DNA from: Alphaproteobacteria bacterium
Lineage (GTDB): Bacteria > Myxococcota_A > UBA796 > UBA2385
DNA: 64,000 bases
Assembly: GCA_020632755.1 (NCBI GenBank)
Contig: JACKEY010000006.1
Coordinates: forward strand, 186,001-250,000
Reading direction: 5' to 3'
Below are positions 18,410 to 25,874 of this stretch, one piece after another; position 1 is the stretch's first letter; each line of letters starts with the position of its first letter. The notes beneath the pieces are model-generated. The model was given only the letters and a program-made list of their open reading frames with translations, did no database searches and was not told where the DNA came from. Both the position numbers and the translations under genes were made by a program.

Positions 18410-19161
18410 CGGCGGAGCGCCGGCTCGAGGTGCAGGCCCGGCCACTCCAGGTGGTCGGGCAGGGGGTCGAGGAGGCCCACCTGGACTTCGTCGCCGCCGA
18501 GGGTGTGGACCCGCGGCGGGGCGCGGCGGTGCTGTGCTCGGGGCACTCGTCCTGGGGCGTCGGTGCTGCCGTGGCCGAACAGTCGGCGCCCCGCCTGGCC
18601 CAGGCCCTGGCCTGGCTGCCGGGGGCGGGCGACGCGCGCGACGCCGCCATCGAGGCCACCGTGCGCGAGGTATCCGTCTGGGGCGAGACCGTGGCGCTGC
18701 CGGACGACGAGCGCTGGGGACCCGGCAGATCGCGCGGCTACAGCGCCTGCGGCGTGCGCTGGGGACCGCGGCGCACGACCCTGTTCTGGGCCGGCGGCTG
18801 CAGCCTGACCTTGCTGCGCGACGGCGCCGTGGTGGCGGCCTTCGGGCCGGACCTGCTGCGCGACCGCATGATCCGCGAGGGCCACGCCGACGCGGCGGCC
18901 CGGCTGAGCCCCAGCATGGACAACATCCTGGGCTCGGCCATGGCGATGGACCGGCTGGAGGTCCTGCGGGCGCGCCTGCCGGCCCTGCGCGCCGGCGACC
19001 GGCTGGTGCTGCACTGCGACCGCGTGGGGAGCGCGCTGCGGGCCCGTCCCGGCGTAGCGCTCGACGGCGTCGCGTCGGTCTCGGCGTCCGAGCTCGGGCT
19101 GGAGCCGCGCCACGTGGGCCCCGGCCATCGGCTGATGGTCGTGCAGGCCGACCGCACCTGA
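18391..19161 (+). CDS. PP2C-like fold protein with degenerate metal sites
   Basis: A 256-residue protein that lines up with the PP2C/SpoIIE phosphatase plan but without its metal-binding acids. LCSGHSSWGVG sits where xxDGMGG is expected; LFWAGGCSLTLLRDG replaces the GDSR strand; NILGSAMAM fits the N-x-ITRALG helix; GDRLVLHCDRV fits GD-LLLCSDGL with the SD changed; GHRLMVVQAD matches the final DN-T strand. If right, it is a pseudophosphatase, perhaps a binding or scaffold module in kinase signalling; a Ser/Thr kinase lies 1 kb upstream. GTG at 18391 follows AGGTGAGCGC; a GTG at 18406 is the alternative start. Confidence 0.6.
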   Translation: MGGIPVTAERRLEVQARPLQVVGQGVEEAHLDFVAAEGVDPRRGAAVLCSGHSSWGVGAAVAEQSAPRLAQALAWLPGAGDARDAAIEATVREVSVWGETVALPDDERWGPGRSRGYSACGVRWGPRRTTLFWAGGCSLTLLRDGAVVAAFGPDLLRDRMIREGHADAAARLSPSMDNILGSAMAMDRLEVLRARLPALRAGDRLVLHCDRVGSALRARPGVALDGVASVSASELGLEPRHVGPGHRLMVVQADRT

Positions 19162-19170
19162 CCGCGCGGC

Positions 19171-20889
19171 TCAGTCTCCGGTGCCCTGGACCGGGAAGGG
19201 GCCGACCAGCCCGATCAGCGCGGGCTGGCCGCCGGCATGCTGGATGGCGACGGTGGCGTAGCCCTGGCCGTCCAGGACCACCCAGGACAGGCCGCTGACC
19301 TCGGCCATGCGGCCGTCCGGCGGCATGCCGGGGGCGGCGACCAGCGGGACCAGCCCGTCGTCGCCCCAGGCCCACAGGCGGTTGGGGGCGCGGTCGGTGT
19401 CCTCGGCGATGAGCAGGCGGTCCAGGCCGGGGGCCCAGGTGATGTTGTCCGGCTCGGCGATGCCGGGCTCCACGCAGTCGGTCGCCTCGTGGCTGCCGGG
19501 ATCGCTGCCGGCCAGCGCGACGACCGCTCCGGTGGCGACCCAGGGGCTGTCGATGCCCTCGACGCTGCCGAGCGCCAGGCGCAGCACCGCGCCGCAGGCC
19601 TGCCGCGGCAGCCGGATGTGGTCGCGGCCCGGGAAGGGCGGGTCCCCGGCCAGGGTGCCGGACTTGAACCGGGTGAGCGCCAGGTAGAGCTGGCGGCGGT
19701 CTTCGTCCAAGGCGAGGCCCTCAGACTTCTCGAGCTCGGTGGTGGCGCCCAGCCGGGCGGCGAAGCGGCGGGTCTCGAACCGGCTGGCCAGCTGTTCCTG
19801 GCCGTCCTTCAGGCGCAGGCACTGGTCGACCGACTGGGGCGCGCGATGCGGGAACCAGTCCCCGGTGCAGGTCTCGTCGAGGGGCCGGCGCTCGAACAGG
19901 TCGTCGAAGGCCAGCCCGTCGGTCAGCGCCTGCCGCAGCGTGTCCTCGTCGGCGTGCCCGGCGTCGAGCCACTCGATCCCGACCGGCTCGCCGATGGCCA
20001 GCTCGCCCTGCCAGGCCAGCTTCGCCAGGTACAGCCGTCCAGCCCGCAGGTCGCCGGGGCGGTCGGCGACGAACATCGCGAAGATGCCGTGGCTGCCGTC
20101 GTCGGTCAGGTAGACCGTGCGCCGATCCGGCATCACGAGCCCCAGCTCGTGCGAGAACCGGCCCATCGCAAGGCGCTTGGTGCTGCGTGTGCCGCCGTCG
20201 GCGTCGAGCAGCTCGGTCTCGACCACCCAGCCGTTGCCGTAGGGGCTCGGACGCGCGCCCTCGCCCAGGAACCGCGCCCACTCGGGGTACTCGCTGTAGT
20301 CCCACATCCGGCCCTGCTTGCCGGGCACCGACTCGGGGATGCGCCCGTCGACCAGCAGGGGGGCGTCGGTCTCGTACTCCTCGCCCGACAGCAGCGTGTT
20401 CCAGGGCGTGATGTCGCCGCTGCACAGCTCGTTGAAGGCGCCGTCGCCCGGGGCCGGGATCGGCCGCGAGCGCGTGATGGTCCACGCGCCCCCCGCCGCC
20501 GGCTGCAGCTCCGACAGGTAGATGGCCGACGGGCTGCACTCGAAGTGGTTGAGCATCCACGTCTTGCCGTGCGCCTCCAGGACGCCGACGTAGTCGGGGT
20601 TCTCGCAGATCACCGGCTTGCCGTCCGCGACCAGCGGGGCGCCGTGCTGGTCGACCAGCGTGCCCCAGGGCGGCCCGTCGCCGTACACCTGCCCGGTGCG
20701 GGCGAGCGGCCAGAAGGTCACCGGCGTCACGCGCTCGCCCACCCGCAGGTCCGCGAGCTCGGTCAGGCCGTCGGCGGCGGGCCGGGGATCGGCGGCGACC
20801 AGCACGGGAACCGGCGCAGGCGCGGGCTCGGCGGAGGCGTCGACGGGCGGCGCCTTGGGAGCGCAGGCCAGCAGGAGGGGGAGGAGCAT
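19171..20889 (-). CDS. PhoX-like (DUF839) secreted lipoprotein
   Basis: A 572-residue envelope protein. MLLPLLLACAPK is a lipobox signal (Leu-Leu-Ala-Cys), so it is probably lipid-anchored. The body matches the DUF839/PhoX beta-propeller group: WMLNHFECSP, SGDITPWNTLLSGEEY (family-typical), GRFSHELG, VYLTDDGSHG and PDNITWAPGLDRLLIAEDTD. PhoX enzymes are Ca2+/Fe3+ alkaline phosphatases, and the SGEE and EDTD acids could serve as metal ligands. Length is normal. ATG at 20889 follows CCCGAGGTCCGC; the upstream ATG at 20916 adds nine residues before the signal and is less likely. It ends 9 bp from the converging PP2C-like gene. Confidence 0.82.
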   Translation of the reverse strand: MLLPLLLACAPKAPPVDASAEPAPAPVPVLVAADPRPAADGLTELADLRVGERVTPVTFWPLARTGQVYGDGPPWGTLVDQHGAPLVADGKPVICENPDYVGVLEAHGKTWMLNHFECSPSAIYLSELQPAAGGAWTITRSRPIPAPGDGAFNELCSGDITPWNTLLSGEEYETDAPLLVDGRIPESVPGKQGRMWDYSEYPEWARFLGEGARPSPYGNGWVVETELLDADGGTRSTKRLAMGRFSHELGLVMPDRRTVYLTDDGSHGIFAMFVADRPGDLRAGRLYLAKLAWQGELAIGEPVGIEWLDAGHADEDTLRQALTDGLAFDDLFERRPLDETCTGDWFPHRAPQSVDQCLRLKDGQEQLASRFETRRFAARLGATTELEKSEGLALDEDRRQLYLALTRFKSGTLAGDPPFPGRDHIRLPRQACGAVLRLALGSVEGIDSPWVATGAVVALAGSDPGSHEATDCVEPGIAEPDNITWAPGLDRLLIAEDTDRAPNRLWAWGDDGLVPLVAAPGMPPDGRMAEVSGLSWVVLDGQGYATVAIQHAGGQPALIGLVGPFPVQGTGD

Positions 20890-20982
20890 GCGGACCTCGG
20901 GAGGAGGGACCTGCATAGCGCCGGCGGGTGACGGCGCGGTGGCGTTGCGGGGGAGGTGCGGCGCGCCGTCTCGTGCTTCGCG

Positions 20983-22296
20983 TCAGGCCGGGCCCGGCGC
21001 ATCCCAGGGGAAGACGCCGCCGGCGCGCCAGTGGGCGTCGCGATCCCAGACCCGACGGCCGCGGATCCAGGTGCCGCGGGGCGGCGGGGCGTCGTGGTGG
21101 AACAGCAGCCAGGCCAGCGCGTCGTCGGCGCTGTCGACCCAGGCCGGCAGGTCGTGCAGCACCAGGTCGGCCTGGAAGCCGGGCTCCAGGGCACCCAGGT
21201 CGGGCTGGCCGAGCGCCCGGGCGCCGCCGCGGGTGGCGTGCCACAGCCAGGTCTCGGGCGGCACGCGCACGCCCTGGCGCAGGGCGTTGTCGTGGGCGCT
21301 GCTGGCGATGCGCGGCACCCGGAAGCTGCGGCCGGCCGCGATGTCGGTGCCGAGCACCACCGGGATGCCGCGGGCGCGCACCGGGTCCAGCGGCATGCCG
21401 CCGCTGCCCAGGAAGTCGTTGCTGTCCGGGCAGTGGGCGACCACCGCGCCGGCCGCCGCGAACCGGTCCCACTCTTCGTCGCTCATGTGGATGCAGTGGG
21501 CGTAGACGCTGCGGTCGTGGACCAGGCCCAGGGCCTCGTAGATGCCCAGGTAGTCGGGCCCGCCGTGCAGCTCGGCGGCGACCCGCACCTCGTCGGTGTT
21601 CTCGGAGAGGTGGGTGCTGCACCACAGGCCGCGGGGCGCCGCCAGCTCGGCCGCGCCGCGCATCAGGTCGGCGGTGCAGGACAGGGCGAAGCGCGGGATG
21701 GCGGCGACCTGCAGCCGGCCGTCGTCGTGGCCCTGCCAGCGGTCGGCCAGGGAGGCGAGGGCCGGCAGGGCCCGGTCCGGCGGGAGGAAGAGTGCGTCGG
21801 GGGCGCCCATGTCCATGAGCACGGGGCCGGCGATGGCGCGCAGGCCGCGATCCGCGAGGGTCTGGAGGAGGATGTCGGCGGCGGTCGGGTGCACCGAGCC
21901 GTAGACGAAGGCCAGGGTCGTGCCCGCAGCGGCCAGGGCGGCGCAGAAGGCGTCGGCGATGGCGCGGGCGTGGCCGGCGTCGGCGAACCGCGCCTCTTCC
22001 GGGAAGGTGCTGTGGCGCAGCCAGTCCAGCAGCGGGCCGCTGGCGGCGCCGACGATGCGGGTCTGCGGGTAGTGCAGGTGGCCGTCGACGAAGCCGGGGG
22101 TCAGCACCGCCGGTCCCAGCCGGACGTCGGCAGGGCCGCTGTCGCGCACGGCCACGATGCGGCCGTCCGGGCCGACCTCGATCACGCCCTCGGGCAGCCA
22201 GGCGGCGTGGTCTTCGTCCGTGCTCCACAGCAGGCGGGCCTGCACGCGCAGGCCGGCCAGCGATCCCAGGTCGGGCATGCTCGGGTGGTCCTTCAT
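20983..22296 (-). CDS. guaD: guanine deaminase
   Basis: A 437-residue amidohydrolase-superfamily enzyme that hydrolyses guanine to xanthine and ammonia. Zn ligands and substrate residues are in TPGFVDGHLHYPQTR (HxH plus the guanine-deaminase-typical YPQTR), STHLSENTDE, YAHCIHMS and VVLGTDIAAGRS. The N- and C-terminal strands form the composite beta-sandwich. Length matches bacterial GuaD. It is 9 bp from the preceding cyclase gene and shares its strand. A second ATG at 22278 is a possible start. No xanthine oxidase or permease lies nearby. Confidence 0.88.
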   Translation of the reverse strand: MKDHPSMPDLGSLAGLRVQARLLWSTDEDHAAWLPEGVIEVGPDGRIVAVRDSGPADVRLGPAVLTPGFVDGHLHYPQTRIVGAASGPLLDWLRHSTFPEEARFADAGHARAIADAFCAALAAAGTTLAFVYGSVHPTAADILLQTLADRGLRAIAGPVLMDMGAPDALFLPPDRALPALASLADRWQGHDDGRLQVAAIPRFALSCTADLMRGAAELAAPRGLWCSTHLSENTDEVRVAAELHGGPDYLGIYEALGLVHDRSVYAHCIHMSDEEWDRFAAAGAVVAHCPDSNDFLGSGGMPLDPVRARGIPVVLGTDIAAGRSFRVPRIASSAHDNALRQGVRVPPETWLWHATRGGARALGQPDLGALEPGFQADLVLHDLPAWVDSADDALAWLLFHHDAPPPRGTWIRGRRVWDRDAHWRAGGVFPWDAPGPA

Positions 22297-22305
22297 CCCG
22301 GACCG

Positions 22306-23550
22306 CTATCCGGTGGCGGGACCGTCGCGCAGGGCGAACAGCTCGACGGGCTCGGTCTTGCCCCGCAGCGACACCGGTCGCCCCGGGCCCAGGGTGAAGC
22401 CCTCGCCCAGCGCCTCGACCACGGCGCGGGTCACCAGCACGGTCTCGTCGAGGTCCTTGGTCACGCCCTCGACCCGGCTGGCGGTGTTCACCACGTCGCC
22501 GATCGCCGTGTACTCGCGGTGGCCGCGGCCGCCGATGTCGCCGACCACGACCTCGCCGCAGTGCAGCCCGACGCCGATCCGCAGCCCCGGGTAGGCGCCG
22601 CTGCGGTCGAGCTCCTGGGCCACGCGGGCGATGGCGACGGCCGCCTGGGCGGCGTTGCGCGCGTGGTCGGGCTCGTCCAGGGGGGCGCCGAAGATGGCCA
22701 TCAGGCCGTCGCCCAGGAACTTGTTGACGATGCCGTCGCGGCGGCGGACCTCGACGCTGAACGCCTCGAGGGCGGTGTTCAGGCGGTCGAGCACCTCGGT
22801 CGGCGTGCGGTCGGCCGAGTAGGCGGTGAAGCCGCGGATGTCGACGAACAGCACGCTGATGACCCGGCGCTCGGTGCTCAGGCTCAGGTCGCCGGACAGC
22901 ACCCGCTCCACCACCGGCTCGGCGACGTAGGCGCCGAAGGCGTGGCGCACCCGCTCCCGCTCGGCCGCCACCTCGCCGACCCGGGCCACCAGCGACGTCA
23001 TCGACGCGCCGATCCGCCAGGCCAGCACGCCGCAGATCAGCAGCAGCACCGACCGCTCCACCGCCCCGGCCCCACCCAGGCCCGGCAGGGTCCGGCTGAT
23101 CTCGCTGCCCAGCAGCGCCCAGCAGGCCAGCCAGCCCCCGGCGGCGAGCCCGCCGGCCACCAGCGACAGCCGCGGCTGCAGCCGCAGCACGCTGATGAAC
23201 ATCGGGATCACCCACAGGATCACCGGAGCGTTCTGCAGGGCCACCGTCGCATCCTGGCGGCCCTGGATCAGCACGAAGACCGTCGGCACCAGCGCTTCCG
23301 TCGTGGTGCGGAACACCAGGGCGGCCATGCTGGGAGGCCGCCGGCCGGCGTCGACGAAGCCGTGTGCGTAGACCGCGAAGGTGAAGGCCGCCGCGCCCAG
23401 GATGGCCAGCCCGACGATCTGCTCGCCGGCCAGCAGGCGCCGCAGGCCGAGCATCGCGAACAGCAGCGACGACGCGACGAAGAAGGCCGCGACCCAGCGC
23501 TCGTTGGCCTGGCGTGCCGCCTGGAAGGGCGTGGGGGACGGGGGACTCAC
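22306..23550 (-). CDS. class III adenylate/guanylate cyclase, membrane-bound
   Basis: A 414-residue nucleotide cyclase. About six membrane helices occupy residues 20-190 (FFVASSLLFAMLG, IVGLAILGAAAFTFAVYA, APVILWVIPMFISVL and others), a short HAMP-like coiled linker follows (ARVGEVAAERERVRHAFGAYV), and the catalytic domain covers about 230-405. Metal-binding Asp are in LFVDIRGFT and the loop GDGLMAIFGAP; the transition-state Asn/Arg are in DVVNTASRVE. Substrate residues are hard to call from sequence. It would make cAMP or cGMP in response to a membrane signal. The GTG start lacks a strong ribosome site. Confidence 0.9.
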   Translation of the reverse strand: MSPPSPTPFQAARQANERWVAAFFVASSLLFAMLGLRRLLAGEQIVGLAILGAAAFTFAVYAHGFVDAGRRPPSMAALVFRTTTEALVPTVFVLIQGRQDATVALQNAPVILWVIPMFISVLRLQPRLSLVAGGLAAGGWLACWALLGSEISRTLPGLGGAGAVERSVLLLICGVLAWRIGASMTSLVARVGEVAAERERVRHAFGAYVAEPVVERVLSGDLSLSTERRVISVLFVDIRGFTAYSADRTPTEVLDRLNTALEAFSVEVRRRDGIVNKFLGDGLMAIFGAPLDEPDHARNAAQAAVAIARVAQELDRSGAYPGLRIGVGLHCGEVVVGDIGGRGHREYTAIGDVVNTASRVEGVTKDLDETVLVTRAVVEALGEGFTLGPGRPVSLRGKTEPVELFALRDGPATG

Positions 23551-23566
23551 GGCGCGAGCCTACCGC

Positions 23567-24703
23567 CTACTGGTCGATGTCGAAGTACCAGCGGTCGTGG
23601 TCGGCGTCCCAGGGGTCCCAGGTGGGCAGGGCGGCCAGCGCGTCGTGGAACGCGGGCGGCACGACGCCGGGCACCAGGAAGGCCTTCTGGCGGTGCAGCC
23701 GGTAGGGCGTGCGCAGCGTGAAGCCCAGCACGCCCAGGATGCCGCGGGCCACGTACCAGGTCGCCTGGGGGTCCCAGCCGTGGGCGATCTTGATGACGAC
23801 ACCGAGCCCGTCGGGGTGATCGGGGTGGTCGATGGCCAGGCCGAGCAGCCCGTCGGCGCCTTCCTTGGCGATGACCCGGCCGCCGCAGGACTTGATGACC
23901 GTGGTGTCCAGCCGGTTGAAGCCGCCGACGACGTCGGGCTCGCGGACCATCGCCTCCCAGATCCAGTCGTCGTCGCGGTGCGTCGCCAGCCACGCGTAGC
24001 AGCGCGCCAGGTCGGTGACCGTCATGCTGGCCGTCGGCAGCCCGTCGCCGTCGCGAGCCACGCGCAGCGGCTTCCAGTCGGCGCCCAGGGCCTGGCGGAC
24101 CACGCCCATGTAGGCGCCGAACACCGGGTGGCTGGGCAGCGTGTAGCCGACCGTGCGCCAGCCCTTCGCGATGCAGCCGGCCAGGATGGCCGCGTGGTGC
24201 CCCGACGAGTTGTTGTACCAGCGCCGCGGGCGCCGGACCTGGCGGCCGAACTGCACCAGCGGCAGGTCGAGGGGGGTCTGCATCAGCGACCAGGCTTCCC
24301 GCGGCAGCAGGGCCTGGGCGGCCTGCACGTGCTCGGTCGTGCCGTTGTGGCTGGCGACCGAGATCGCCTTCTCCTTCCAGCCGAACCGGGCCAGGTCGTC
24401 GACGAAGGGCTTGATGTACAAGAGCTTCATCATCGAGCGGCCGTAGCAGAGCACGTTGCCGCCGAAGGCGTGCAGCACGCGATCCCCGCTGACCCAGGCC
24501 ACCGCCCCGTGGATGGTCGTCTCCGACACGCCGAACCGGCGGTAGTCGACCAGGGGCTCCCACTCGACGTCGCGGCCCGTGGCGATGCCCTCCTCCCGCT
24601 CGCCGAAGGTCGACGACGGGTAGTACGCGTCGGCGTGGGCGCCGGGGAACTGGGGAGGACCGGCCTGCACGGCCGGCCGCGGGACGGAGTCGTCGTCGGA
24701 CAT
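23567..24703 (-). CDS. asparaginase II (ReAII-like) family protein
   Basis: A 378-residue protein of the Rhizobium-type L-asparaginase II family, whose serine-centred fold resembles beta-lactamases. Matches: GRSMMKLLYIKPF (Ser90-x2-Lys93), ISVASHNGTTEH (Ser118), YNNSSGHHAAILAGC, and the late KEGADGLLGLAI. In the characterised family the fourth motif reads NNCSGKH; here Cys is Ser166 and Lys is His169, so the zinc/catalytic pair is altered and activity may differ. No signal peptide. Start ATG is poorly supported by a ribosome site. It is divergent from the Fe-S protein gene. Family call from remembered motifs. Confidence 0.7.
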   Translation of the reverse strand: MSDDDSVPRPAVQAGPPQFPGAHADAYYPSSTFGEREEGIATGRDVEWEPLVDYRRFGVSETTIHGAVAWVSGDRVLHAFGGNVLCYGRSMMKLLYIKPFVDDLARFGWKEKAISVASHNGTTEHVQAAQALLPREAWSLMQTPLDLPLVQFGRQVRRPRRWYNNSSGHHAAILAGCIAKGWRTVGYTLPSHPVFGAYMGVVRQALGADWKPLRVARDGDGLPTASMTVTDLARCYAWLATHRDDDWIWEAMVREPDVVGGFNRLDTTVIKSCGGRVIAKEGADGLLGLAIDHPDHPDGLGVVIKIAHGWDPQATWYVARGILGVLGFTLRTPYRLHRQKAFLVPGVVPPAFHDALAALPTWDPWDADHDRWYFDIDQ

Positions 24704-24764
24704 GGAGGCGCCCGGGGGAGGAGAGGGGGGAGGAGGGGACTATCGCGCGGGATAGGACCTCCCC

Positions 24765-25499
24765 ATGCGCGCGTGGGAGGACATCCGCCGGGACCTCGCC
24801 GGCAGCGGCCTGAACGCCGTCGGCGTGGCCGACGGAGCGGACTGGCAGGACTGGCTGCCCGGCTGTCGCGCCGTCGTCGTCGTCGGCAGCGGCGGGCCCG
24901 CGCTGTGGACCGCGTTCCACGCGTGGGTCCAGGAGGATCCCCGCCGGCTGACCCACGAGCCGCACCCCCTCGACCGATTCGTGCGCGAGCGCCTGGCCGC
25001 CTCAGACGCCGCTGGCCCCGGCCGCCGCTGGGTCTTCGCCGACAGCGCCCAGGACCCGCCCGCGCCCATGCAGCCGCTGGCCCTGGCCGCCGGGCTCGGC
25101 TGGCGCAGCCGGCTGTGGCTGGTCCTGCATCCCGACCACGGCCCCTGGCTCGGCCTGCGGGCGGCCTGCTTCACCACCGAGCCCCTGGCCGTCGACGGTC
25201 CGCTGCGGGGGCCTTCGCCCTGCGACGGCTGCCCGGCCCCCTGTGCGGCAGCCTGCCCCGGCGCCGCGCTGGCGGGAGGCATGCTCGACTGGCGCAGCTG
25301 CGCGGACCACCGGGCGGCATCGGACAGCTGCCTGGATGCATGCCATGCGCGGGCGGCCTGCCCCCACGGAGCGGCCAGCGCCTACCCGCCGGCCGCGCAC
25401 GCCTACCACCACGACAAGGCCCGCGGCCGGGCCGCCCTGTGCGCGGCGCTGGGGGTCGACGATGTCGTCGGGGCCGCGGGAATCGACCGGCGGGGGTGA
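24765..25499 (+). CDS. QueG-related short Fe-S protein
   Basis: A 244-residue probable iron-sulfur protein. The N-terminal half resembles the reductive fold of epoxyqueuosine reductase (LNAVGVADGADWQDWLPGCRAVVVVG, then GPWLGLRAACFTTEPL), and the C-terminal half has CDGCPAPCAAACP, a C-x2-C-x3-C-x3-CP [4Fe-4S] motif, followed by a second Cys group (SCADHRAASDSCLDACHARAACP). It is well short of QueG (about 350-390 residues) and lacks an obvious HEAT C-terminus, so tRNA modification is not assured; cobalamin-related relatives exist. ATG follows AGGACCTCCCC. Confidence 0.68.
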   Translation: MRAWEDIRRDLAGSGLNAVGVADGADWQDWLPGCRAVVVVGSGGPALWTAFHAWVQEDPRRLTHEPHPLDRFVRERLAASDAAGPGRRWVFADSAQDPPAPMQPLALAAGLGWRSRLWLVLHPDHGPWLGLRAACFTTEPLAVDGPLRGPSPCDGCPAPCAAACPGAALAGGMLDWRSCADHRAASDSCLDACHARAACPHGAASAYPPAAHAYHHDKARGRAALCAALGVDDVVGAAGIDRRG

Positions 25500-25527
25500 G
25501 TGGGGGCATCGGGGAGCGGCGTCGGGT

Positions 25528-25829
25528 CAGTTGCACGTACAACTGCCGCGGTTTCGCAACTCGTGCCGGGCAGGTGCCCCGAATTCGCAACCTGAACCGG
25601 CCCTCCGTCCAGGGTGGTCGCCGCAAGTCCAGCAATCACGCTCGGCGTCGTGCCCGCTCGAGCAGCGGGTTGCGAATTCAGCAGGGTTGTCCGGCGGCCG
25701 GTGTGCTCGCGGGACAGTTGCACACTCAACTGTCCCGATTTCGCAACCGGTCGTCCGCAGGCCGCGCTGGCCCGCCCGCCCGGTGCACCCTGCGGACCCT
25801 TGCACGTACAACTGCCCCGATTTCGCAAC
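25528..25829. repeat. intergenic hairpin repeat family, five related units
   Basis: The 375 bp between converging genes 24765-25499 and 25875-27632 holds no gene. It carries related units made of a TTGCAC-containing hairpin followed by a conserved tail GAWTTCGCAAC. Unit 1: arms CAGTTG/CAACTG at 25528-25545, tail 25552-25560. Unit 2: tail only, 25581-25591. Unit 3: inverted tail, GTTGCGAATTC, 25669-25679. Unit 4: perfect 10-bp arms GGGACAGTTG/CAACTGTCCC at 25711-25720 and 25727-25736, tail 25737-25747. Unit 5: 25800-25829, decayed stem. Function unknown; REP-like or small-RNA origin are possible. Confidence 0.75.
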
Positions 25830-25874
25830 CCGTCACGGCCGCGCCGCGGCTCCCCGCACCGCCCCCGCCTCGCG

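Noticed and set aside
25528..25747. Integron attC-like sites
   Set aside because: Hairpins and a CAAC-type end are present, but the paired R and L boxes (GTTRRRY/RYYYAAC) are missing and there is no integrase or cassette structure.
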